From Methanosarcina sp. DH2 (GTDB lineage Archaea; Halobacteriota; Methanosarcinia; Methanosarcinales; Methanosarcinaceae): 64,000 nucleotides of DNA. The notes below the pieces were generated by a model. The model did no database searches. It had not been told where the DNA came from and saw only the letters and a list, made by a program, of their open reading frames with translations. This document shows positions 56,956-64,000 of the stretch, in pieces (the first letter of the stretch is position 1; every line of letters begins with the position of its first letter). The position numbers were made by a program, and so were the translations under genes. The stretch is taken from the NCBI RefSeq assembly GCF_020804225.1, contig NZ_WJBI01000001.1, positions 1,411 to 65,410 of the forward strand. The letters run 5' to 3'.

Positions 56956-57148
56956 GGTGGTCAGTTTCAGAGATCATTGGATGATTGTTAAATGTCTATT
57001 AGTTTGTGTCAGTACCAGAGTTCATTTTAAATTTTTAGGCAATAAGGAAAGTATAGTTCTCATATATTGTTTTTTTGGAGCTTTATCCAGCAAGGTTTTC
57101 CGGAACACGTTTCGCGATTGAATAAAAGAAAAAAATAACAAACTGCGG

Positions 57149-57262
57149 CGAGAACTTTTTCCTAATTCTTTACCTCCTGAGCTTTTTCCTAATGCTTTTT
57201 CTCCTGAGCTTTTTCCTAATGTTTTTTCTCCTGAGCTTTTTCCTAATGCTTCTTCTCCTGAG
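57149..57262. repeat. 27-bp tandem repeat, about four copies
   Basis: Unit CCTGAGCTTTTTCCTAATGC plus TTTTTCT. The CCTGAG word recurs at 57176, 57203, 57230 and 57257; a more worn copy precedes them. Read on the minus strand it would give nine-residue repeats (GEKALGKSS). Confidence 0.88.
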
Positions 57263-57490
57263 TTTCGCTTCGGGATCATAGAAAATCTGGGATTTTTCGG
57301 GTTGCACTGCCAGTACAATAGCACGAGGTCTGTTTCAGCAGAGTTGCGGCTCTGCAGTGCGCTGCCCTTTTCGCTGCGCTCAAGAGGACCAATTTATGGG
57401 TTGGCAGCATCAAGCCTCGGTCAGATGACTAACTTATAAGGTCTCTAACCCGTACAACAGTACTCGCCATATCGGGCCGTTCTTGTCACG

Positions 57491-57512
57491 CTCGACGAAG
57501 AAGAGCGGCCTT
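57491..57512 (+). repeat. Dispersed intergenic repeat, copy C
   Basis: GCTCGACGAAGAAGAGCGGC plus CT, one base different from copy A at 21375. It lies upstream of the nicotianamine-synthase-like gene. Its flanks (CGTTCTTG before, TTTCCC after) match copy B at 29535. Confidence 0.6.
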
Positions 57513-57685
57513 TCCCGTAAGAAAAGAAAAGCCAGCATGAAAGTCAGAAAGTAAAAGAGGCCGGAGAATCAAATAGGAAAACAGCAAATCGAAACTTATA
57601 ATCCGTGGTTTTTCAGGTTTCAAGCCCCAGAAACCCTCAACAGGAATATATTCAAAGGCGCCATAATAGTCTTGGGGGATTAGGT

Positions 57686-58537
57686 ATGATTGGAGGGGTT
57701 AGCGAAAGCGTTAAAATGTCATTCGGGTTTATTCTCGGGGAAATTTTCGATCTATATGAGAAAATAAAGGATCTGCCTGAAAAAGAAATCCTTTATGGTT
57801 CTTCCGATCAATATGGGTCATTTTTTCAGAGGCTGAATTCCCTTGTTATGCTGGATCCAGGAGATAATGCAGTCCAGGAACTTTTGAACAACAGGGAGTT
57901 GGAACCGATTTTTATTTCAATTTACAGGTTTAGAAACCTCTATACGGTAAGGCTTGAAACTGAGCATGCAAACGAGATCCTTGCAGGTAAATCGCCCTGG
58001 AAAGTCCTTGAGGGATTTCCTTTCTACGGGAATTATCTCAAACTGGTCAGAACGGAATACGAGGGTCTCGGGCTCAAACAGGGAGATAGAATCCTTTTTC
58101 TCGGGAGCGGACCCCTTCCCCTAACCCTGATCGTTTTTCTAAAGCAGCATGGGGTAAAGAGCACAGGGATAGAACAGGATCCTGTGAGAGCAAATCTCTC
58201 TAAAGAGGTACTTAAAAAGCTTGAAGTTTACGGAGATATCAGTATACTCAATGGAAACCATTTTTCATTGAGTAAAGAAGATCTCATAAACCCTGACTCA
58301 GGCACCGGAGCCATTATGATAGCTGCCCAGGCCGAACCTAAAAAAGAAATTCTTAATCACCTGTTGAAAGTGATACCTGTTGGGTGCAGGATTTCGTATA
58401 GAATTTATGAGAAAGGATTAATGAAACTGCTGAATAGAGATTTTCTACCTGATTTTCCTGAAGCCTTTAAGGAACAGAGAATCCAGCCTGAACCTCCTGC
58501 TTATAACACGGTTGTGTTTCTGGAAAAAAAGAAATAA
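57686..58537 (+). CDS. Nicotianamine-synthase-like protein
   Basis: A 283-residue protein from ATG 57686, which has GGGGGAT eight bases upstream (a longer reading from 57605 is less likely). It has the nicotianamine synthase pattern: a helical N-terminal half, then a SAM-binding Rossmann half with ILFLGSGPLPLTLIVFLKQH (G140-S-G-P), GIEQDPVRANLSKEVLKKL and TGAIMIAAQAEPKKEIL. The family joins aminocarboxypropyl groups from SAM to make nicotianamine-like metal chelators; archaeal members make shorter-chain variants. A nickel, iron or cobalt-binding metabolite would suit a methanogen, but the product is inference. A hairpin follows the stop. Confidence 0.82.
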   Translation: MIGGVSESVKMSFGFILGEIFDLYEKIKDLPEKEILYGSSDQYGSFFQRLNSLVMLDPGDNAVQELLNNRELEPIFISIYRFRNLYTVRLETEHANEILAGKSPWKVLEGFPFYGNYLKLVRTEYEGLGLKQGDRILFLGSGPLPLTLIVFLKQHGVKSTGIEQDPVRANLSKEVLKKLEVYGDISILNGNHFSLSKEDLINPDSGTGAIMIAAQAEPKKEILNHLLKVIPVGCRISYRIYEKGLMKLLNRDFLPDFPEAFKEQRIQPEPPAYNTVVFLEKKK

Positions 58538-58539
58538 TT

Positions 58540-58557
58540 GCTCCAGGTTTCTGGAGC
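58540..58557 (+). terminator. GCTCCAG/CTGGAGC hairpin
   Basis: GCTCCAG and CTGGAGC form a 7-bp stem with a 4-base loop immediately after the stop of the nicotianamine-synthase-like gene. The same hairpin type recurs at 63747-63776. Confidence 0.55.
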
Positions 58558-58675
58558 ATTACAAATGTATTTTTTCGAATTTAATTTCGATTATGATATT
58601 TTTCCGAAATTCGGTGATTGATAGTACTCGATATGTTACCTGTTTCTGTTTCATTATCTGACATTTTGTATTCTT

Positions 58676-60427
58676 TTATCTTGTGGTGGTAGTGTTGCTA
58701 CAGACGTTGACTACATTACTTTTCATAACTGTACAGTTATTGTTGCTTATGGTCAGGTTAACTCTGTAATTTCCGGGTTTATTATATACGTGTATAGGGT
58801 TCTGCTCAGTTGAGTTTGTCCCGTCTCCAAAGGTCCAGTACCATTTATTCGCATCTTTTGATAGGTCCGTAAACTTTACCACCAGAACGAGACTGCTGGT
58901 GAAGTTTGCAGCAGGACATTTTGGTACTGTAGGACATGTAGGACATGGACAGGTCGGACATGGTGGTTTTTGTACTGGAATAACACACACACAATGTCCA
59001 GATGGAGGAACAAGAATGCTCCTTGCAGGTGCCGTTGATATGATGTTGTTATTTATCGTGTTAATTACAGTGATTGTGTTGCTGTTAAGATTAGTCACAT
59101 GTGCTTCATTTCCTATTACTGAAATTGCAGCAGGATATTCTCCAACATTAATTGTGCCTATAATGTTGTTGTTTATCGTGTTAATTACAGTGACAGTGTT
59201 GCTGTTTGCGTTACAAACAAATGCCTTTTCTCCTGCGACTGCAATTCCAGTAGGATAGCTTCCAACATTAATCGTGCCTATAATGTTGTTATTTATTGTG
59301 TTAATTACAGTGACAGTATTGCTATTAGCATTAGTTACAAATGCCTTTTCTCCTGCGACTGCAATTCCGGCAGGACGCTCCCCAACATTAATTGTGCCTG
59401 TAACATTGTTGTTTATTGTGTTAATTACAGAGACAGTGTTGCTGTTAATATTAGTCACATATGCATTTTGTCCTGCGACTGCAATAGCGCCAGGATGATT
59501 TCCAACATTAATCGTGCCTATAACGTTGTTGTTTATCGTGTTAATTACAGTGACAGTGTTACTATTAACATTGGTCACATATGCCTTTTCTCCTGCAAAT
59601 GCAATTCCAGAAGGATAATTTCCAACGTTGATTGTGGCTTCAACACTGTTGTTTATTGTGTTAATCACAGAGACAGTATTGTTGTTAATGTTAGTCACAT
59701 ATGCATATGTTCCATTTGGACTGACCGCAACTCCTCCAGTATCGGGGCCTAATTCCAATGTGGATGTAGTATTATCTTCGTTAACTATAGTGAAAGTACC
59801 ATTAGTTTCCACTGCTGGTGATATGATTTCTGGTAATGTTACATCTTCCTCTGGTACTGTTACAACATCCTCTGGTACTGTTATACTATCCCCTGATACT
59901 ATTATATCCTCCTGTGGTATTGTTTCAATAGGCTCTGTTACTTCTCCGGTAGGCTCTGTTACCTCTTCAGTAGGTTCTGTTACTTCTTCAGTAGGTTCTG
60001 TTACTTCTTCAGTAGGTTCTGTTACTTCTTCAGTAGGTTCCGTTACCTCTTCAGTAGGTTCCGTTACCTCTTCAGTAGGTTCCGTTACCTCTTCAGTAGG
60101 TTCTGTTACCTCTTCAGTAGGCTCTGTTACTTCTTCAGTGGGTTCCGTTACCTCTTCAGTAGGTTCTGTTACTTCTTCAGTAGGTTCCGTTACTTCTTCA
60201 ATAGGCTCTGTTACTTCTTCAGTAGGTTCCGTTACTTCTTCAGTAGGTTCTGTTACTTCTTCAGTAGGCTCTGTTACTTCTTCTGTTTCATTAGTCCCTG
60301 GCTCTATTGGTAATAACGTTTCCCCATTCTGTGCGCTTACTGACGCAGCCGTTATTGATATTAAAAAAAAAATCACCGTGAAAATACTTAATATCTTTTG
60401 TGTTCGGTCAGATTTTTGTTTCCCCAT
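58676..60427 (-). CDS. Secreted YVTN beta-propeller/PKD surface protein
   Basis: A 583-residue exported protein. It has a signal peptide (ILSIFTVIFFLISITAASVSA), then a stretch of some 19 short repeats EVTEPTE (about residues 45-175), a YVTN beta-propeller of about six repeats (GVAVSPNGTYAYVTNINNNT and the like, 215-480), a proline/cysteine-rich spacer (KPPCPTCPCPTCPTVPKCPA) and a PKD domain (WYWTFGDGTNSTEQNP). This is the make-up of Methanosarcina cell-surface proteins. No membrane anchor is seen at the C-terminus, so it may be held by the surface layer. Paralogue of the gene at 61284-62924. Confidence 0.92.
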   Translation of the reverse strand: MGKQKSDRTQKILSIFTVIFFLISITAASVSAQNGETLLPIEPGTNETEEVTEPTEEVTEPTEEVTEPTEEVTEPIEEVTEPTEEVTEPTEEVTEPTEEVTEPTEEVTEPTEEVTEPTEEVTEPTEEVTEPTEEVTEPTEEVTEPTEEVTEPTEEVTEPTGEVTEPIETIPQEDIIVSGDSITVPEDVVTVPEEDVTLPEIISPAVETNGTFTIVNEDNTTSTLELGPDTGGVAVSPNGTYAYVTNINNNTVSVINTINNSVEATINVGNYPSGIAFAGEKAYVTNVNSNTVTVINTINNNVIGTINVGNHPGAIAVAGQNAYVTNINSNTVSVINTINNNVTGTINVGERPAGIAVAGEKAFVTNANSNTVTVINTINNNIIGTINVGSYPTGIAVAGEKAFVCNANSNTVTVINTINNNIIGTINVGEYPAAISVIGNEAHVTNLNSNTITVINTINNNIISTAPARSILVPPSGHCVCVIPVQKPPCPTCPCPTCPTVPKCPAANFTSSLVLVVKFTDLSKDANKWYWTFGDGTNSTEQNPIHVYNKPGNYRVNLTISNNNCTVMKSNVVNVCSNTTTTR

Positions 60428-61283
60428 TTGTTATACACTCCAGATTTTGTTAAGTTTGATACAATTTTGACCTGGTTTTTTAACCCACTCCCGTTCGACA
60501 GATCTACTGGAAAATATTTCTTACAATCCGTCGCCCATACTAATTTTTAAAAATTATCATCAAAGTTTTATACAATTAGCATAGCCATTGAAAGTGCCTT
60601 CAAATTGTATCAGGGAAAGATTATATTGATCTGATATAATAATTAGAGAAATATAAATAAGTATATTATAATAATAAAAGCTTTGAAGTAGATCGTCTAG
60701 TCCCTATAAATATATGTCAAGAAGATATTTTTTTAACGCATTTCCTGACCTCAAAAAAGGGTCAACAAAACATAATCCATTAACCGAATGTGAAAAGAGG
60801 CCGGAAGTTCATATTGTCTTGAATAAAATATATTGGGCGAACATACAGATTAGTTTCATATCTTCATACATCTTATGGAAACTAGTCTTTTTCTTATCAA
60901 GAATGGTATCTATTCCTTAGCTTTGATACTTATAATACATTTTTTAAATTAGGAAAAAGTTAAAGTAGCCTTTTATGATTTTGATCAATAGTTTTCGACT
61001 ACTATCTAACTTTTACTTTAACAATTGTATTTTAGATTGAACACTGAAAAGTAGCACAAATTGGAAAAAATATACCACAGTCAAGCTTCTGGTAAAAAAG
61101 AGAACTACTCCATACTTCTGGAGCTATACATGTAGAGTTCTGTACGAAAATGCTACAAAGAAATTATTCTTGCCTTACCGGAACCTGAACCTGAATCTCA
61201 AGTATGGATATTCTTCCGAAATCCAGTGGCTTATGGCTTGATTGTGCTGCCTGGCACGGTTCAATTAATCCGGTGCTGTTCAG
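60428..61283. other. Upstream region of the first YVTN gene
   Basis: AT-rich. CTTCAAATTGTATC (60599-60612), TATATTGGGCG (near 60830) and ATCTATTCCTTA (near 60908) have matches, in the same order, upstream of the second YVTN gene (63120, 63355 and 63430). No separate gene is likely; a 68-residue frame at 60714 is not supported by the matching region. Confidence 0.5.
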
Positions 61284-62924
61284 TTACCTGGCGCAGTTAA
61301 TATAGTTACAGACATTGATTATGCCAAATTTTGAATCTGTACCCTTTGCATTGTGTACGGTCAGTTTAACTTTGTATTTGCCTGGTTTTTCGTATACGTG
61401 TAGAGGGTTCCTATCAGTCGACTTCGTTCCGTCTCCAAAGTCCCATCTCCACTTGGTTGCATTTTTCGATTGATCTTTGAACTGCACCGCCAGGACGAGG
61501 TCGCCACTGAAGTCCGCAACAGGAGGTGCTGGTTTTATTACCGGGAGAGGACAGGCACATTTCCCGGAAGTGACGGGAACGCTTTTTGCAGGTTTAGTAG
61601 ATATCACGGAATTTGTGTCTATATCAATTATAGAGACAGTTTTACCGTAGATATCTGTCACATGTACATTTTTTCCATCTACTGCAATTCCTGCAGGATA
61701 CTTCCCTACATTAACTGTAGTTATAACATTGTTTGTAACCGTGTTAATTACAGAAACAGTATTACTGTAAAGGTTCGTCACATATACCTTAGTCCCGTCC
61801 GGGGAGGCCGCAATTCCAGCAGGATAGTCTCCAACATTAACTGTCGCTATAACATTATTTGTAGCCGCATTAATCACGGAAATCGTGTCGCTGAAAACAT
61901 TCGCAACATATATGTTTGGTCCCGCAGTTACAATTCCAGCAGGATAATCTCCAACATTAACTGTGGTTATAACGTTGTTTGTAACCGTATTAACTATAGT
62001 AACATAGTTGTTGTAAACATTGGTCACATATACTTTTGTCCCGTCCGGGGAGACTGTAACTCCAGTCGGATAATCTCCAACATTAACTGTAGCTATAACG
62101 TTGTTTGTAATCGCATCAATTATAGACAAAGTATTGCTGTAAACGTTTGCCACATATACCTGTGTTCCATTTGGATTGACTGCAATTCCAGCAGGATAAT
62201 TTCCAACATCCACGGTAGTTATAACATTGTTTGTAACCGTATTAATTACAGAAACGGTATTGTTGACAACATTTGTTACATATATGTTTGTTCCATTAGG
62301 GCTGACTGCAACTGCTCCAGGATTGTCTCCTAAATCCACAGTAGCTGTAATGTTTGCGGCGTCGTCAATTATAGAGATATTGTCGCTTGCTCCGGCTGTT
62401 GGTGGTATTAAGAGAATAGGTATTTCTTCATTCTCTGTTATGTTAATTCCTGCTTCTGCAGGCACTGTTATATTAGGCTCTATTCCAAGAGACTCTATTT
62501 CGATAAGTTCTGTTACTACAGGCTCTGTTATATTAGGCTCTATTCCAAGAGACTCTATTTCGATAAGTTCTGTTACTACAGGCTCTGTTATATCGGGCTC
62601 TATCTCAACTGGCTCTATTACAGCAGGTTCTGTTATTTTAAGCTCTGTTTCAAGAGGCTCTGTCTCTGCAGGTTCCGTTTCTACTGGTTCTATTTCGGTA
62701 GGTTCTGTCTCAGCGGGTTCTGTTTCGGTAAGTTCAGTTTCCGTGGGCTCTGTTACTGCTGGTTGTATTTCTTCAGGTTCTGTTACGTTGCCTGATGGTG
62801 ATACTTCGCCTGACATTTCCTCATTCGTTGCGTTCACAGAAGCAGCTGTTATTGATACTACAAAAAAGATTATCGTGAAAATACACAGTATTTTTTGTGT
62901 TCTCTCAAATACTCGTTTCCCCAT
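61284..62924 (-). CDS. Secreted YVTN beta-propeller/PKD surface protein, paralogue
   Basis: A 546-residue exported protein with the same layout as the gene at 58676: signal peptide (ILCIFTIIFFVVSITAASVNA), a Glu/Pro/Thr-rich repeat region (TETELTETEPAETEPTEIEP and similar, about 47-150), six to seven YVTN propeller repeats (AVAVSPNGTNIYVTNVVNNT), and a PKD domain near the end (WRWDFGDGTKSTDRNPLHVY). The repeat region is less regular than in its neighbour and includes a 60-bp exact duplication (62459-62578 area, SVTTGSV read on the other strand). Probably arose by duplication of the same ancestor. Confidence 0.92.
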   Translation of the reverse strand: MGKRVFERTQKILCIFTIIFFVVSITAASVNATNEEMSGEVSPSGNVTEPEEIQPAVTEPTETELTETEPAETEPTEIEPVETEPAETEPLETELKITEPAVIEPVEIEPDITEPVVTELIEIESLGIEPNITEPVVTELIEIESLGIEPNITVPAEAGINITENEEIPILLIPPTAGASDNISIIDDAANITATVDLGDNPGAVAVSPNGTNIYVTNVVNNTVSVINTVTNNVITTVDVGNYPAGIAVNPNGTQVYVANVYSNTLSIIDAITNNVIATVNVGDYPTGVTVSPDGTKVYVTNVYNNYVTIVNTVTNNVITTVNVGDYPAGIVTAGPNIYVANVFSDTISVINAATNNVIATVNVGDYPAGIAASPDGTKVYVTNLYSNTVSVINTVTNNVITTVNVGKYPAGIAVDGKNVHVTDIYGKTVSIIDIDTNSVISTKPAKSVPVTSGKCACPLPVIKPAPPVADFSGDLVLAVQFKDQSKNATKWRWDFGDGTKSTDRNPLHVYEKPGKYKVKLTVHNAKGTDSKFGIINVCNYINCAR

Positions 62925-63786
62925 TTATGTCCACTCCAGATTTTTGCTCAGTTTGATACAACTCGGTCTGGTTCTTCGATCCGCTTCCCTCCAACTGATT
63001 CGCCGGATAGATGTTATTTTACCAGTTAATTCCACACTGGTTATGAGAGAATAGTATTATTGGTAAAATTCTATCATTAATTGGCAAAATTATATTATTA
63101 TTTATATGTCAGTGAAAGTGATTTCAAATTGTATCGACAATGTATTAATTTTCAGAGAATATAACTATGAAAGAACTATAATTCAGAAGTTTATAAAAAT
63201 AAAAGTTCGAAATTTTCTAGGCCAGTTACTGAAAAATATCTTCCGACAATAAGATATGTGAAAGTTCCTTTTACTTTTAATAAAAATGTACAAAAATATA
63301 ATCTTACTTTTTAATATAAAAATAAAATAAAAATGCATCTAGTTTTGAATAACATATATTGGGCGGGCTATATAATAAATTCTAAAACTTTGTAAATTCT
63401 ATAGAAGGTAGCATTTTTCTTACCAGACATAGAACCTATTCCTTAACTTGTTGGTAAACTAGTTCCCGGATCAATCTTATTTTTTAATCATTGAAACTTC
63501 TCAGAACTGATTTTATGATTGCTGATTCTGTAATCCACAGTCTTATGGAACATCCTGAATATGAGGTTAAAGAAACTAATCTTGAATTCCCGAACTGGCC
63601 AGGTAACAGATAGGATTCTATTCATAACTCTGGTTTTACTATCCTTGATAGCTGCATCACTGTATTGTTTTTAGTTAGTAATGGATAAGATCCTACTTAT
63701 TACGCAGCCATAATCTCTTGAAAAAATCTCTCTTGAAAAAAGAACTGCTCCAGATTTCTGGAGTAATATCTGGAGCAACGACCAAA
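62925..63786. other. Upstream region of the second YVTN gene
   Basis: AT-rich and similar to 60428-61283. Includes a GCTCCAGA/TCTGGAGC hairpin at 63747-63776. No gene supported. Confidence 0.5.
63747..63776. terminator. GCTCCAGA/TCTGGAGC hairpin with nested alternative
   Basis: GCTCCAGA (63747-63754) and TCTGGAGC (63769-63776) form an 8-bp stem. The inner copy of TCTGGAG lets CTCCAGATTTCTGGAG form a shorter hairpin instead. It lies just beyond the stop of the gene ending at 63787 on the minus strand. Confidence 0.5.
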
Positions 63787-64000
63787 TTACCTCTTCCTGA
63801 CCTGAATTTGAACTTCAGTCATGAGTTCTTCTTCCGGGACTTCAGCAGGGTCATTAAAGTACAGCTCCCTGCTCGGGATAAATGTCTCCATATTGTTTTC
63901 TTCCGCATAGGAGAAGATTCTGTTATAGCCTGCTTCAACTCCGTGGAATGGGCCTCGATAGATAACGGAAACAGCCCTTATCGCAGGGAGTGTTTTTATC
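63787..64000 (-). CDS. GyrI-like small-molecule-binding protein (partial)
   Basis: The C-terminal 70 residues of a gene that continues past the right edge: AVSVIYRGPFHGVEAGYNRI, FSYAEENNMETFIPSRELYF and NDPAEVPEEELMTEVQIQV. This matches the GyrI-like or AraC effector-binding fold, in which a beta-rich pocket holds a small molecule, with the family's YxGPxxGxxxxYxxIxxY and NDPxEVPExELxTEIQ pattern. Without the N-terminus it is not known whether a DNA-binding domain is attached. Confidence 0.8.
   Translation of the reverse strand, partial: IKTLPAIRAVSVIYRGPFHGVEAGYNRIFSYAEENNMETFIPSRELYFNDPAEVPEEELMTEVQIQVRKR

Larger units (their letters stand above)
56956..57685. other. Intergenic with tandem and dispersed repeats
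   Basis: Contains the 27-bp tandem repeat at 57149-57262 and copy C of the dispersed repeat at 57491-57512. Open frames across it consist of the tandem repeat and are not convincing genes. The leader of the nicotianamine-synthase-like gene lies at the right end. Confidence 0.45.

Noticed and set aside
57022-57324. 100-residue frame containing the 27-bp repeats
   Set aside because: Made mainly of the tandem repeat, without credible start signals; kept only as a repeat.
59628-60470. Plus-strand open frame opposite the EVTEPTE repeats
   Set aside because: A Ser/Val/Gly repeat produced by reading the repeat array on the other strand; no ribosome site.
60714-60920. 68-residue frame upstream of the first YVTN gene
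   Set aside because: The homologous region upstream of the second YVTN gene does not keep the frame open.
62227-63054. Plus-strand open frame opposite the second YVTN gene
   Set aside because: Shadow of the TEP-rich repeats; starts inside the propeller region and has no supporting signals.

Overview
The window is archaeal and almost certainly from a Methanosarcina species. The main evidence is a set of lineage-typical genes: cysteate synthase plus fused sulfopyruvate decarboxylase for coenzyme M, the DUF39-ferredoxin homocysteine synthase, a tetrahydromethanopterin glutamate ligase, CDP-archaeol synthase, membrane-anchored archaeal LonB, and a CooS/CooF carbon monoxide dehydrogenase pair. 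Long AT-rich intergenic regions with short tandem repeats, TATA-type promoters and many decayed genes also fit that genus. The genus call rests on recognised protein families, not on a database search.

Layout. Positions 1-4575 form an AT-rich accessory stretch beside a tRNA-Leu gene. It holds the end of a probable transposase, a MITE-like element, a frameshifted small gene, a remnant of a YVTN surface protein, and a large protein with a PD-(D/E)xK nuclease site. From 4.6 to 17 kb come the tRNA-Leu with a half-copy beside it, argF, purD, pyrE, carS, a split ccmF pair, a winged-helix regulator, a ubiquitin-like sulfur carrier coupled to a 42-residue protein, a tandemly duplicated tRNA-Val/Phe/Gly block, and the homocysteine gene. 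From 17.6 to 20.1 kb lie comDE and cysteate synthase. From 21 to 29 kb two TPR paralogues flank a small membrane protein that copies the LonB transmembrane hairpin twice, followed by lonB, tldD and tldE.

From 29.6 to 36 kb are two universal stress proteins around a nucleoside-recognition membrane protein, then cooF and cooS on the minus strand. From 36.8 to 41.9 kb are a Trm112-like protein, a membrane protein, pyrG, two tiny lysine-rich paralogues and a membrane protein. The region 42.1-46.8 kb is a graveyard: a decayed PQQ-propeller gene and an ABC transporter interrupted by about 2.5 kb of bacterial (Firmicutes-like) conjugative-transposon remnant with a methyltransferase, a sigma-70-like gene and a serine-recombinase tail.

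From 46.9 to 64 kb are a MATE exporter, truD, a transglutaminase-like protein, pth2, mptN, iscU and iscS, an lrgAB pair, fxsA, a nicotianamine-synthase homologue, two large paralogous YVTN/PKD surface proteins, and the end of a GyrI-like protein.

Several genes share a sulfur theme: cysteate synthase and ComDE make coenzyme M, DUF39 makes homocysteine, IscS/IscU supply sulfur and clusters, and the ubiquitin-like protein may carry sulfur. The clearest candidates for undescribed biology are the stand-alone LonB-hairpin protein, the 42-residue/ubiquitin-like coupled pair, and the bacterial element remnant in an archaeon.
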